Part shown: piece by piece, positions 16,139 to 25,568 of the stretch
How the letters are laid out: every line of letters starts with the position of its first letter
How positions within the stretch are numbered: the stretch's first letter is position 1
NCBI GenBank assembly: GCA_964495885.1
Contig: CAZBWO010000003.1
Span: 62,001 to 126,000 of the forward strand
Source: PALG01 sp964495885
GTDB taxonomy: Bacteria; Bacteroidota; Bacteroidia; Flavobacteriales; Flavobacteriaceae
Reading direction: 5' to 3'
Length of the DNA: 64,000 nucleotides
The notes under the pieces: model-generated
The model's database searches: none
The model's input: only the letters and a program-made list of their open reading frames with translations
What the model was told of the DNA's origin: nothing
Position numbers and translations under genes: made by a program

Positions 16139-19017
16139 AAATCAATAATTGGTATGCAAAGGGTTACGAGGGTTCCGTGAGGGGATACCGATGCTAAAGT
16201 TAGATTTTCTTTTTTTTCGTTTTGGTTGAGAAAATTTATACGTTCCCGAGTGATGGAAATGGCCATGGACTGTTTGTTGTCTGGGGTAAGTGGCTTTTTG
16301 GTAATACCTACACCATTGTCCATTACTTTACAAACAAGTTGGTTTCCTCTCTTTTCAAATCTAATTTCCAAAGTGCCATTTCCTTTCAAAGGTGAAAGCC
16401 CATGGATTATTGCATTTTCCACAAGCGGTTGTAAGAGCATTGGCGGAATTCCCGTTGTCTCTATGGAAATAGAAGGGTCAACATAAATTTTAGACAAAAA
16501 GGTGTTGGGATACCTTAATGCTATGAGGGCAATATAGAGTTCTAACATTTCAATTTCACGTTCCAGCGAAATAAGGTGGTCATTAGATTCTAGGATAAGA
16601 CGTAGGAGTTTTGAAAACTTCACAATGTATTTGTTGGCTTCGGTTACTTCACCACCAGTATAATACCCTTTAATGGTATTTAATGCATTAAAGATAAAAT
16701 GCGGATTCATTTGTAGTCGCAAGGTTTTTTGTTCCAGTTCTACCATGCGTTTTTCAATCTGGGCTTTTTCTTGTTGCGTGATGAGAATTTGTTTTTCGCG
16801 TTCTACTTTTTGCTTGTAGACTTGAATTCGCTTTTTTACAATTAAAAAAGCAATGAAAAAAATCAAGAAGGAGATTCCTGCAATAGAGGGAAGCCGTTTC
16901 CAAAACGGAGGGGTGATAGAAAAGTTAATCAATAGGGGGTCACTTTCCAATCCATAACTATTTACGGCTTTTAGGGCTATCTCATATTTCCCAGGGGCCA
17001 TATTTTTGAAATCCAATTGCCGGTTTTGTGTGGTAGTCCATTCCTTTTCAGATCCAAACTTATAAAAATATTGTAGATTGCTGTAATCTGAAAATGAAAG
17101 TCCGGTATAACTCAAGGTGACGGTATTTTCATCATGAGCAAGAGGAGAGTGTATGCTTTTGGCTTGACCATTCACCAAAAAAGAAGATAGATACATTTTG
17201 GGTCTTTTTGGCGAGAGGATGTTGTTTAGCGGTAGCCTAATAAGTGCATCTTCCGTAGCCATGATAATGTCTTCATCAAAAGAAACCACATCTACAAGGC
17301 GTGTTTTTTTTATTCCAAAGGTTTGATTGAGATTTTTTACCGTAATCTTTTTTGGGTTCCAATTCAAGAGGTTCAAACCTTTACTGGAGGCAATAAGATA
17401 ACGTTGGTTTGCTAATGGGACAATTTGATTACAGTGGTTGCTATTCAAACCTTTGTTCATCCCAATACGTTGGTATGCGCCATCTTTGTTAAGAATAATA
17501 ATTCCATTAGAATTGGTTGCGATAAATAATTGTTGATGGGATGCATCATAGTATAGATCCTTGATACCAAAATTCCGTTTAAAATCCCCTATAGCAACCT
17601 TAGCCACTTTTCCGTTGCTAAAAGCATACAGTCCGCTATTGGTTCCTATATAAATGATATCCTTGGCACGAACCAAACAATTAGAACGTTTGGTTAAGAT
17701 GGCTGCCTCATAAATGATTTCGTCTGGGAGCTTTTTTTGAAATTGTTTTAAGGACTCAAGATCCTGGTTTGTTAAATAATAGGTATTAGATGGGGTTGCC
17801 GTTACATAGCCATCCCTGTAGGGGACTAGGTCGTTGATGGAAAAATAGTAATTGTCTATATGTGGGCCATACCGCATTGAAGTAGTACTTCCCAAAACCC
17901 ATAAGGAATCTTTTTGCGCTTTGATATTTCTCACATAGGAAGTGGATTTGTAAAGTGATCCATAGGAAGCAATTACTCCTGATGCTTTATTGAAATAATA
18001 GAGTCCTTGATCTGTTCCCATCAAAAGGGTGTCTGATTCCCGTTTTTGGAAGAGACATTTTATTTTTCCATTGGGAATCCCTAATTCATAGACTTTGGAA
18101 TGGATAGATGGAATAAATAATACTCCCGCATTTAAGGTGCTTAGCCAAATGTTCCCTTCACGATCCTTTAAATAACTTGAAACACTAAGATGAGGAAAGT
18201 AATGTTTCAGTTTTTGGTTGGAAAACATATATGCTCCTGTTCGGGTGCCAATCCATAGGTTTTCATCGGTAGTATCTAAACTAAGAATTTCATTGGTAGG
18301 GGCTACTTCAAAAAAGGCATCCCATTGGGATCCGTTTAAGCGATACAGGGTCTGGTTGATAGAGATGATTGGCGTTTGTTCATATGTAAGGGCGACCCTA
18401 TGGATAAGATTTTTTTTCTCTAATTGTGGTAAGGCAATCCTACGATCCTGATTCAGCCATTGCAATTCCCTGCTATTCAAAACTACGGGTTCGTCTTCAA
18501 TGAGGAATAACCCATAATAAGAGTGTTCCTGAAGCAGTGGAATTATGGTAATTTCTTGGTTGGAATGCAGCACATGTAAGCCACCGCTTCGGAATAAAAC
18601 ATATAATGCATTGTTATGCTCCAATAGATCCACAACCATATTTTGTCCGCTCAATTCCTGAAGCAGAGGGTCATTCTCTTCGTTGAACAATTGCCCGTCC
18701 AGAAAATACGATAGCCTTCCGTTAAGGGTAAGAAACCAAATCCTTCCTTTGGAATCCTCATACATCTTAAAAACTTCATTGTCTGAAAGGCCTTCATCAG
18801 TATTGTAAACAGCAAAATCATATCCATCATAATGAATGACGCCTACATCGGAAGCAAACCAAATAAACCCCTTTGAATCCTGAAACACCTCATAGATGTT
18901 ATTGGAAGGAAGACCTTCTTCAATGCCTAGGGACACAGCATAGGGGTCTCCTTGAGCAAAAACACCTATGGGCATCCACAAAAACCAACAAATAAAAGTG
19001 GTAACAATCCTTTTCAC
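16129..19017 (-). CDS. LytS-like sensor histidine kinase with periplasmic two-component propeller
   Basis: A 962-residue membrane kinase. A signal peptide (to about residue 21) precedes a long periplasmic region with Reg_prop-like repeats (IWFASDVGVIHYDG, IWFLTLNGRLSYF, LWIGTRTGAYMFSN, IWLSTLNAGVLFIP), then a Y_Y_Y domain before one transmembrane helix near residue 720. A coiled coil leads into the LytS-type His_kinase domain with LQMNPHFIFNALNTI (phospho-acceptor His773) and the ATPase N-box LLQPLVENAIIHG. It senses an extracellular ligand, unidentified. Bacteroidota propeller kinases often sense polysaccharides, but no polysaccharide utilisation genes are adjacent. Confidence 0.9.
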   Translation of the reverse strand: MKRIVTTFICWFLWMPIGVFAQGDPYAVSLGIEEGLPSNNIYEVFQDSKGFIWFASDVGVIHYDGYDFAVYNTDEGLSDNEVFKMYEDSKGRIWFLTLNGRLSYFLDGQLFNEENDPLLQELSGQNMVVDLLEHNNALYVLFRSGGLHVLHSNQEITIIPLLQEHSYYGLFLIEDEPVVLNSRELQWLNQDRRIALPQLEKKNLIHRVALTYEQTPIISINQTLYRLNGSQWDAFFEVAPTNEILSLDTTDENLWIGTRTGAYMFSNQKLKHYFPHLSVSSYLKDREGNIWLSTLNAGVLFIPSIHSKVYELGIPNGKIKCLFQKRESDTLLMGTDQGLYYFNKASGVIASYGSLYKSTSYVRNIKAQKDSLWVLGSTTSMRYGPHIDNYYFSINDLVPYRDGYVTATPSNTYYLTNQDLESLKQFQKKLPDEIIYEAAILTKRSNCLVRAKDIIYIGTNSGLYAFSNGKVAKVAIGDFKRNFGIKDLYYDASHQQLFIATNSNGIIILNKDGAYQRIGMNKGLNSNHCNQIVPLANQRYLIASSKGLNLLNWNPKKITVKNLNQTFGIKKTRLVDVVSFDEDIIMATEDALIRLPLNNILSPKRPKMYLSSFLVNGQAKSIHSPLAHDENTVTLSYTGLSFSDYSNLQYFYKFGSEKEWTTTQNRQLDFKNMAPGKYEIALKAVNSYGLESDPLLINFSITPPFWKRLPSIAGISFLIFFIAFLIVKKRIQVYKQKVEREKQILITQQEKAQIEKRMVELEQKTLRLQMNPHFIFNALNTIKGYYTGGEVTEANKYIVKFSKLLRLILESNDHLISLEREIEMLELYIALIALRYPNTFLSKIYVDPSISIETTGIPPMLLQPLVENAIIHGLSPLKGNGTLEIRFEKRGNQLVCKVMDNGVGITKKPLTPDNKQSMAISITRERINFLNQNEKKENLTLASVSPHGTLVTLCIPIIDLWD

Positions 19018-19244
19018 ATCTGCAAGATAATAGCTTTGGGTTTAAAAACACACGTCCTATTTTCCGCTTTCTTAGGATATGGACCTAAAATCACCTTGAA
19101 TCTAATCCATACTAAGTAAACCATTCCGAATTTCATTTCGGGGAGTATACCAAAAACTAATTCAACCCGCCCGAATATCAAAAACAGTGAACAAGCTACC
19201 CTGAAACCCTTCAATTTTGTGTACAACAATAAAACAAACATGAA

Positions 19245-19334
19245 ATGAAAGATAAAATCAGGGAATACTCCGTAGAAATCACGTTTGTGATTTTATTTCT
19301 TCTGATGCTTATCCTCTTTTCCTTAACCCTTTAA
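19245..19334 (+). CDS. possible 29-residue single-pass membrane microprotein
   Basis: An ATG opens a 29-codon frame: a charged N-terminus (MKDKIREYSVE) followed by ~17 uninterrupted hydrophobic residues and a TAA. It ends 8 bp before the start of the T9SS-cargo gene. The charge-then-helix layout is what a real membrane microprotein would show, but length gives no statistical support. Confidence 0.35.
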   Translation: MKDKIREYSVEITFVILFLLMLILFSLTL

Positions 19335-19342
19335 ACCTATTT

Positions 19343-22138
19343 ATGATGATGAAACAAATACTTTTATGTATTACCCTCCTATGCCTTGGAACTGTTTCAA
19401 TGGCACAAGACTATTGGACCGAAGTCCAAAAAAAGGTAGCGGCAGACCGTACAAACAATGACCAATTTGGTGCAGCTGTAGCCATAGATGGCAATTATGC
19501 CGTGGTAAGTGCTAGAGGCGATAGTCAAGATGCAACAGGAGGCAATTCCCTAGCGGGAGCTGGAAGTGCATATATTTTTGAGAAAGATACTAATGGTGAT
19601 TGGATTCAAGTACAAAAAATCGTCCCTTCAGACAGGGAAGTTAATGCCTTATTTGGAAATGATGTAGCGATAGAGGGCAACATAGCGGTGGTGGCTGCCA
19701 ACCAAGAGAGCAAGGATGCCACTGGAGGAAATGTACAACTACAAGCTGGCGCGGTCTATATCTTCGAGCGGCAAACCGGTGGCGCCTGGACCGAGGTGCA
19801 AAAATTGGTGGCATCAGACAGGAATGCCTTTGATTTCTTTGGATATTCCGTTGCCATAGAAGGAGATCTTATCGTGGTGGGTGCCATCTTAGAAGATGAA
19901 GATCCAACTGGCGGAAACACCCTAAATGATGCAGGTTCTGCCTATATTTTCCAAAAGAACACCGCTGGGGTATGGGTAGAACAACAAAAGATTGTAGCCA
20001 CCAATAGAGGACCTCAAGATGAATTTGGGACTAGTGTGGAGATTGACGGCACCAAAATTTTTTGTGGGGCACCCAAAGCCTCCTCCAATGACGGAATCGT
20101 ATATGTCTATGAGTTTGATGGAACTACAGGGCAATGGGTGGTAAACCAGTCTATCAGTATTAGTGCTGCCAATACTAAGTTTGGATCGGCTATTGTGGTA
20201 GATGGAAACCTTATGGCTATTGGAGCGCCAGAGGCAGGAACCAATGAAGGATTGGTGCAGACCTATACTTTTAACCCAACCACACTTCAGTGGGAGTTTG
20301 CTACCAACCTAACGGCTTTCGATAGTATGATTAATGACTATTTCGGAATCACCCTTTCTTTGGATGGGTCACAACTGGCAATTGGTTCCTTTACCAATTT
20401 AGATGCCCAGGGAGCAAATCCTATTGGAGCAAATGCAGGTGGGGTCTACTTTTTTGAATTAACCGCTGGCGGATTTGTAGCTTCTTCCCAGAAAAAGGTT
20501 GCTTCCGATAGACGGGGAGGGGATCTCTTTATAGCTCCGGCCATTTCGGGGACGGACGCATTAATAGGTGCTTTTGGACAGGATTTTGATGAAAATGGAG
20601 CCAATCAAGTAAATGGTGCAGGTGCAGGGTATTTTTTAGAATTACTGCCCAATACGCCGCCTACAATTACTTGCCCAGGGAATATATCAGTGAATAATGA
20701 TCCAGGAAGCTGTGGTGCTATTGTAAACCTCCCTGTGGTTACAGGAACCGATACCGAAGAGGGAACCCTTATCGCGGTGCAAACCTTAGGTCCTTCCAGT
20801 GGAAGCCTTTTTCCTATAGGGACTTCAACAGTTGAGTTTACCGTAACAGATGGGGGCGGACTTTCCGCCAGTTGCCAGTTTACCGTAACCGTACAGGATA
20901 ATGAAGCACCCAATGTAGTCTGCCAGAATATTACGGTAGCTTTAGATGCTACAGGAAGTGTAGTGATTACCCCAACACAGGTGAACAATGGAACTTCAGA
21001 TAATTGTGGGGTGGCTGCCTATGCTTTAGATATGACCACTTTTGATTGCTCCCATGTGGGAGCTAACACGGTGACCCTAACCGCTCAAGATGTAAACGGT
21101 AATACCGCAAGCTGTACTGCAGTAGTAACGGTAGAAGACACCCTTGCACCATCGGTTAGTTGCCAGGATGTGACCATTCAGTCAGACAATACTGGGGTGG
21201 CAAGCATTACTACAAATGATATTGATAATGGGTCTTCAGATAATTGTGGGGTAAGTCTTTCCCTTTCCCAAACTACTTTTGATTGTAGTGATTTAGGGGT
21301 AAATGCAGTGACCTTAACGGCAACAGACCCCTCTGGAAATACCAGTTCGTGTACGGCCAATGTCACCGTAGAAGATGTATTGGCTCCTACGTTGAATTGC
21401 CAAAGTATTACCGTACAGTTGGATAGCAACGGGGAAGCTTCCATCACGCCTGCACAGATTGATAATGGGAGTACAGATAACTGCGGAATCACCAACTTAT
21501 CATTGGATATTTCACTATTTGATTGTGAAGATGTGGGGGCCCCGGTTAGTGTGACACTTACTGCGGAAGATGCCTCCGGAAATAGCAACAATTGTACGGC
21601 CCTTGTTACAGTAGAAGATGCCGAAGCTCCGGTATTAAGTTGTCCGGGGAACCAAACAGAAACTTATTTGGAAGGGGCGTTCTTTTCTGTGCCAGATTAT
21701 GTAGCAGAGGGGCTTGTGACTGCTGCCGATAATTGTACAGATCCCGTAACCGTTTTTACACAAACCCCAGCACCGGGAACCCCACTAACCGAAGGTGTTT
21801 ATACGGTGAATATGACCGCAGCAGATGCTTCAGGGAATGCCAGTTCCTGTGATTTCCAGCTTACGGTGGAAGAGATTTTGGGAATTGAGGAAACTTCCGT
21901 GCAGGCAATTCAGCTGTATCCTAATCCCACAAATGGGCAACTTATCCTTCAAACCAAAGGGATAACTGTAGATAAAATCTTGCTATGGGATAGTACAGGA
22001 AGAAAAGTATGGGAACGAACCACTAAACCTTCCGAAGAAACCATTGTATTGAACCTAGAAGAGCTTCCCCACGGGCTCTACCTGCTGGAAGTGGTTTCCA
22101 ACCGTGAATCAACCGTAAAACAAATACTTAAATATTAA
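19343..22138 (+). CDS. type IX-secreted surface protein with FG-GAP-like and HYR-like repeats
   Basis: A 931-residue exported protein. A signal peptide ends around VSMAQ. Residues ~25-430 hold FG-GAP/integrin-alpha-like repeats, each with a VASDR...DFFGYSVAIEGD core. An HYR-like domain (about 435-515) is followed by three tandem ~80-residue modules, each with a DNCG...FDCS...VTLTA.D.SGN core and a Cys pattern consistent with disulfides. The C-terminus from LYPNPTNGQL to the final KQILKY is a T9SS type A sorting domain. The job is likely cell-surface binding or adhesion. Confidence 0.88.
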   Translation: MMMKQILLCITLLCLGTVSMAQDYWTEVQKKVAADRTNNDQFGAAVAIDGNYAVVSARGDSQDATGGNSLAGAGSAYIFEKDTNGDWIQVQKIVPSDREVNALFGNDVAIEGNIAVVAANQESKDATGGNVQLQAGAVYIFERQTGGAWTEVQKLVASDRNAFDFFGYSVAIEGDLIVVGAILEDEDPTGGNTLNDAGSAYIFQKNTAGVWVEQQKIVATNRGPQDEFGTSVEIDGTKIFCGAPKASSNDGIVYVYEFDGTTGQWVVNQSISISAANTKFGSAIVVDGNLMAIGAPEAGTNEGLVQTYTFNPTTLQWEFATNLTAFDSMINDYFGITLSLDGSQLAIGSFTNLDAQGANPIGANAGGVYFFELTAGGFVASSQKKVASDRRGGDLFIAPAISGTDALIGAFGQDFDENGANQVNGAGAGYFLELLPNTPPTITCPGNISVNNDPGSCGAIVNLPVVTGTDTEEGTLIAVQTLGPSSGSLFPIGTSTVEFTVTDGGGLSASCQFTVTVQDNEAPNVVCQNITVALDATGSVVITPTQVNNGTSDNCGVAAYALDMTTFDCSHVGANTVTLTAQDVNGNTASCTAVVTVEDTLAPSVSCQDVTIQSDNTGVASITTNDIDNGSSDNCGVSLSLSQTTFDCSDLGVNAVTLTATDPSGNTSSCTANVTVEDVLAPTLNCQSITVQLDSNGEASITPAQIDNGSTDNCGITNLSLDISLFDCEDVGAPVSVTLTAEDASGNSNNCTALVTVEDAEAPVLSCPGNQTETYLEGAFFSVPDYVAEGLVTAADNCTDPVTVFTQTPAPGTPLTEGVYTVNMTAADASGNASSCDFQLTVEEILGIEETSVQAIQLYPNPTNGQLILQTKGITVDKILLWDSTGRKVWERTTKPSEETIVLNLEELPHGLYLLEVVSNRESTVKQILKY

Positions 22139-22157
22139 TCTTTAAATCGAAATCAAA

Positions 22158-22505
22158 ATGAAGAAATTAGTATGCATCGCCTTCCTAATCATGGGCGGTT
22201 TTGGCCTAAGCGCACAAGGAAACATGGATGTCTATAATTTTACTGGTGATATACTGCTTGTTCAAGCTAGAGCAACCGTAAATGGAACTGTTGTTGGATA
22301 CAGCCGTGCCATGGTGATGCCCAACGCAAGTGCAGTCATCCCAAGTGTGAGCAACGACCCCAATGCTGAATGGGAAGTCGTGCGCGGGGTAGACCTTGCT
22401 ACCCGAAGAAAGTATGCCATAGACTATTATAGTTCTGGGACCAACGATTATTTTCAAGGGTTATACATTGCCTGGAACTCTAATACAAGTGTCATTTTTT
22501 ATTGA
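22158..22505 (+). CDS. small secreted protein of unknown function
   Basis: A 115-residue protein with a clear signal peptide ending near LSAQG. The mature ~95 residues look like a compact beta protein (LLVQARATVNGTVVGYSRAM). No cysteines are in the mature part and no family is recognised. It begins 19 bp after the T9SS-cargo gene and may share its transcript. A probable terminator follows. Confidence 0.65.
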   Translation: MKKLVCIAFLIMGGFGLSAQGNMDVYNFTGDILLVQARATVNGTVVGYSRAMVMPNASAVIPSVSNDPNAEWEVVRGVDLATRRKYAIDYYSSGTNDYFQGLYIAWNSNTSVIFY

Positions 22506-22521
22506 TGTGAACTTGTTTTTG

Positions 22522-22559
22522 CCGAGGCTCTTTTCTGTCATGGGGAAGGGCCTCTTTTC
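22522..22559 (+). terminator. probable intrinsic terminator
   Basis: GAGGC/GCCTC arms (22524-22528 with 22550-22554) with a long loop and a short T run after the 22158-22505 gene. Confidence 0.45.
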
Positions 22560-22586
22560 AATTAAATCATCACAAATAGATTACGT

Positions 22587-24098
22587 ATGAAACAGTATCT
22601 CATTATTACATTGGTGGCACTATGCGCTGTTACCTCCCTGCATTCACAAACAAGGGAAGAGAAAATCGCCCTTCGGAAACAAAGGGTGCAACAATCAAAA
22701 GATCAAAATAAAATGAATGAACTCACATCTGCTCAGGAAGCAGAAATTAGACAGCTTTCTTCCGAAGCGTTTACCCTTATGAACTATTTGCAACGAAGCG
22801 AAACCCTAGAAGAAACACAAGCGTATTACGCGCAAACCAATCCGCAGTTATTTGAGCAGTTTAGGGGGCTGGTAAACAGCTATAAAGAGCAGGGCATTAG
22901 CTCCAATATTCTCAACAATCAATCCTATATGGTAGATACCCAGATTCCAGAGTTCCTCAACAGCAAGGCATACGAAATCCTAAAAGGACGCTACGATGAA
23001 GTAAAACAACAATTTATGAATGCCAATAGCCCAACCAGTAATGATAAAACCAAGGAAATGGCCTTGGAAAGATGGCAGCTTTTGGCAGCGCATACGTCTT
23101 TTTTTGAACAATACATGTCATATGATGCCAGGCTGGAATCCCTTAACGCCAAGGTGCAAAGCGAGATAGGGAAGCTACAAGGATCCCTGGAGGCTAAATA
23201 TGCAGCGTATGTAACCACTCCCATACATAAAAAATACCGCGAAAAAGTAGTACTTTCCTATACGCCCATTGTATATGGAAAGGAAAACGAAGCCACTTTT
23301 TTAGAGGAGGTTGTAATAGATGGTGCTCACGCGGGACTGTATTTTATGTATTATAGCAATGTACCCAATAAGGACTATTTAAAGGATACCTTCGGAAAGA
23401 AAAAAGAATACGTACATGCGCAATTACAGTTTGAAGACAACATAGGCTACTCCATTTCCAATGGTTGTTTGGTGTTTTATGACAAGGCCTATGATCTTTC
23501 AGATACCGAAGAAAACCAAGCCTACCTAAGTTTGCCAATGGTTCCTAGTTTGGAAAACTATAAGCGCGATAAGTGGCTGGATCCTACCTATTACCGTTTC
23601 TTGCAATGCCTATTGGAAAAGGAACTGGATACGCCTCATACGGCTAGGCTCCTTTTTGGATTCCCCGGGACTACCAAGACCTTTCAAAAGGATTTTACAA
23701 TCACCATCACCCAAGAGGGATACGCCCAACTTCAGAAAATGATGGAGCGTATTGATTATGAAAAACTCAAGGATATACGCATGGGAAAACCTGGCGCCAT
23801 GCACAACGGTACCAACATTGCCTTGGTAAAACAGGAGGCTGCCAAAAAAGGAATGAATGTCAAGCGGGTGGTCATAACGGGCAATCAGTTTAAAGTGTAT
23901 AAAAACAGCCACTATCCATACGAGATCAAGAACAAGGCCTGCAATGCAGAATTGGCTTTTGAGGAAAATGGAAAGTGCTATGTGTACGAGTTTCAGATTG
24001 TACAGGAATACCAGGGCGGCGGTTCCTACGGAAAACCCTTTGCAGCGTTCAGTTGGGGAGGGAAACATCAAATTCTTTGTGAGAACGTTCAAAAGTAA
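22587..24098 (+). CDS. secreted protein of unknown function, 503 residues
   Basis: A signal peptide (MKQYLIITLVALCAVTSLHSQ) is followed by a highly charged, probably coiled-coil stretch (REEKIALRKQRVQQSKDQNK) and a long mixed alpha/beta body. The C-terminal part contains YAQLQKMMERIDYEKLKDIRMGKPG... and several aromatic-rich beta strands. I recognise no domain. The stop overlaps the ATG of the next gene by one base, so the two are translationally coupled and probably act together. Confidence 0.7.
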   Translation: MKQYLIITLVALCAVTSLHSQTREEKIALRKQRVQQSKDQNKMNELTSAQEAEIRQLSSEAFTLMNYLQRSETLEETQAYYAQTNPQLFEQFRGLVNSYKEQGISSNILNNQSYMVDTQIPEFLNSKAYEILKGRYDEVKQQFMNANSPTSNDKTKEMALERWQLLAAHTSFFEQYMSYDARLESLNAKVQSEIGKLQGSLEAKYAAYVTTPIHKKYREKVVLSYTPIVYGKENEATFLEEVVIDGAHAGLYFMYYSNVPNKDYLKDTFGKKKEYVHAQLQFEDNIGYSISNGCLVFYDKAYDLSDTEENQAYLSLPMVPSLENYKRDKWLDPTYYRFLQCLLEKELDTPHTARLLFGFPGTTKTFQKDFTITITQEGYAQLQKMMERIDYEKLKDIRMGKPGAMHNGTNIALVKQEAAKKGMNVKRVVITGNQFKVYKNSHYPYEIKNKACNAELAFEENGKCYVYEFQIVQEYQGGGSYGKPFAAFSWGGKHQILCENVQK

Positions 24099-24454
24099 TG
24101 ATGCCTATGGAAATTCCATCTCATGTACTTCTGAAAGAAAAAGTGGGCTATCTGAAGTCGGCGTTGGCCTTATTGAACGGCACTCTTTACCTCACAGAGG
24201 ATTCGTTAGTGCTTATCGCGCATAAAACGACGGTCGCTTCAGGTTTGCTGGGGCGTTGGCTCAAACAAAAAGTGGAAGCTAAAAAATATGGCTTTCGGCT
24301 AGCGTTTTCAGCAATAGCATCTGTAAAGAGGGGTTCGCAGGGACTCCAAAACAATGTGCTGGTGATTACCAATACCAATCAACAGGAATATAGAATCATT
24401 GTCAAAGACTATGACAGATGGGAAGAAGCCATTTATGAAAAGATGATGTCGTGA
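24098..24454 (+). CDS. small PH/GRAM-like protein of unknown function
   Basis: A 118-residue protein without a signal peptide. The pattern LLNGTLYLTEDSLVLIAHK, then FRLAFSAIASVKRG, then NNVLVITNTNQQEYRIIVKDYDRWEEAI is the strand-strand-...-C-terminal-helix arrangement of GRAM or bacterial PH folds (inference from pattern). Such domains bind lipids or proteins at membranes. It is coupled to the preceding 503-residue secreted protein by a one-base stop/start overlap. Confidence 0.55.
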   Translation: MMPMEIPSHVLLKEKVGYLKSALALLNGTLYLTEDSLVLIAHKTTVASGLLGRWLKQKVEAKKYGFRLAFSAIASVKRGSQGLQNNVLVITNTNQQEYRIIVKDYDRWEEAIYEKMMS

Positions 24455-24538
24455 AAGGAGCGATGTACCATTGCCAAAGCCAATAGTGGCATTTAGGAAA
24501 CTAATGAAACGGGCGTAAGGTTTGGCAAAATTTTTGAC

Positions 24539-24546
24539 TACCTTTG
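24539..24546 (+). promoter_or_regulatory. -7 promoter element for trxA
   Basis: TACCTTTG matches TAnnTTTG, 22 bp before the trxA ATG. A TTTGG lies 14 bp upstream of it, closer than the usual -33 spacing. Confidence 0.5.
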
Positions 24547-24568
24547 TGAAACATTAAAACACAAGAAA

Positions 24569-24886
24569 ATGGCTCTAGAAATAACAGATGCAACTTTTGA
24601 AGAAACCGTGCTAAAAAGTGATAAGCCCGTTGTGGTAGACTTTTGGGCGGCTTGGTGTGGTCCTTGTAGAATGGTAGGCCCCATCATTGATGAAATTAGT
24701 AACGAATATGATGGCAAGGCCGTGGTAGGAAAGGTAGATGTAGATGCCAACCAGGAATTTGCTGCAAAATATGGCGTACGGAACATCCCAACCGTGTTGG
24801 TTTTCAATAACGGTGAATTGGTAGGAAGACAAGTTGGGGTAGCCCCTAAGAATGTCTATACCGAGGCAATTGATTCCTTGCTATAA
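24569..24886 (+). CDS. trxA: thioredoxin
   Basis: A 105-residue classical thioredoxin: VVVDFWAAWCGPCRMVGP with redox Cys30/Cys33, the buried Asp26-like acid two strands earlier, and the cis-Pro in VRNIPTVLVF. It is a cytoplasmic disulfide reductase. It has its own promoter and a strong terminator, so it is monocistronic. Confidence 0.97.
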   Translation: MALEITDATFEETVLKSDKPVVVDFWAAWCGPCRMVGPIIDEISNEYDGKAVVGKVDVDANQEFAAKYGVRNIPTVLVFNNGELVGRQVGVAPKNVYTEAIDSLL

Positions 24887-24905
24887 ACCTTTCAGAAAAA
24901 ACGAT

Positions 24906-24936
24906 AAAAGGCTCCCAAATTAGGAGCCTTTTTTTA
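24906..24936 (+). terminator. intrinsic terminator after trxA
   Basis: AAAAGGCTCC/GGAGCCTTTT stem with a 7-nt loop and a long T run. Confidence 0.93.
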
Positions 24937-24991
24937 TTTTAGTGGAACCAAAATGGGAATGTTCCCAAAACTGTAATCAAGTACCTTATTT

Positions 24992-25534
24992 ATGGAAAAA
25001 GTATTCAAAGCACAGGACCAGATAGACAATCAGTTGTTAAAAGACCGAAAGATTTTCCTGTGGGGCATGGTAGATGATGAATCGGCAAAGCATGTGGTAG
25101 ACCGCCTGCTGTACCTGGATGCCCTTAGCCATGACGAAATAAAACTCTATATCAATAGCCCTGGAGGATATGTCACTTCGGGATTCTCTATGTACGATAC
25201 CATCAAGGCCATTAAGAGCCCGGTATCTACCATTTGTACGGGATTAGCTGCTTCTATGGGAAGTATTTTGCTTTCCGCAGGGGAAAAAGGCAAACGTTTT
25301 ATCCAACCCCACGCACGGGTGATGATCCACCAACCCAGTGGAGGAGCGAGAGGCCCAGCCAGTGACATTGAAATTTCCGCACAGGAAATTGTAAAAACCA
25401 AGGAGTTGAGTGCGAAGATCCTAGCCGATAATTGCGGACAAACATTTGAAAAGGTCATGAAAGACTTCAATCGGGATCACTGGATGGATGCAGAGGAAAG
25501 CGTTGCCTATGGTATCGTGGACGGCATTATTTAA
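24992..25534 (+). CDS. ClpP-family serine protease
   Basis: A 180-residue ClpP-like subunit. The catalytic triad is visible: Ser88 in GLAASMGS, His113 in RVMIHQPSGG, and Asp162 in NRDHWMDAEE, aligned with the ERD of Escherichia coli ClpP. It is a little shorter than housekeeping ClpP (~200-220) and starts almost at the fold, with no propeptide. It is not next to clpX or tig, so it may be a secondary ClpP paralogue; that needs the full genome. Confidence 0.88.
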   Translation: MEKVFKAQDQIDNQLLKDRKIFLWGMVDDESAKHVVDRLLYLDALSHDEIKLYINSPGGYVTSGFSMYDTIKAIKSPVSTICTGLAASMGSILLSAGEKGKRFIQPHARVMIHQPSGGARGPASDIEISAQEIVKTKELSAKILADNCGQTFEKVMKDFNRDHWMDAEESVAYGIVDGII

Positions 25535-25536
25535 TA

Positions 25537-25568
25537 ACAGTGAATAGTGAGTGGTGAATAGTGAATAG
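25537..25568. repeat. GTGAATA-type short tandem repeat
   Basis: Degenerate 7-9-bp units of the type (A)GTGAATA/GTGAGTG. The same repeat type is at 51788-51860. It directly precedes the four-helix-bundle remnant. Confidence 0.7.

Noticed and set aside
23610..24092. 160-codon minus-strand frame inside the 22587-24098 gene
   Set aside because: No family resemblance; the plus-strand frame has a signal peptide and coupled downstream gene.
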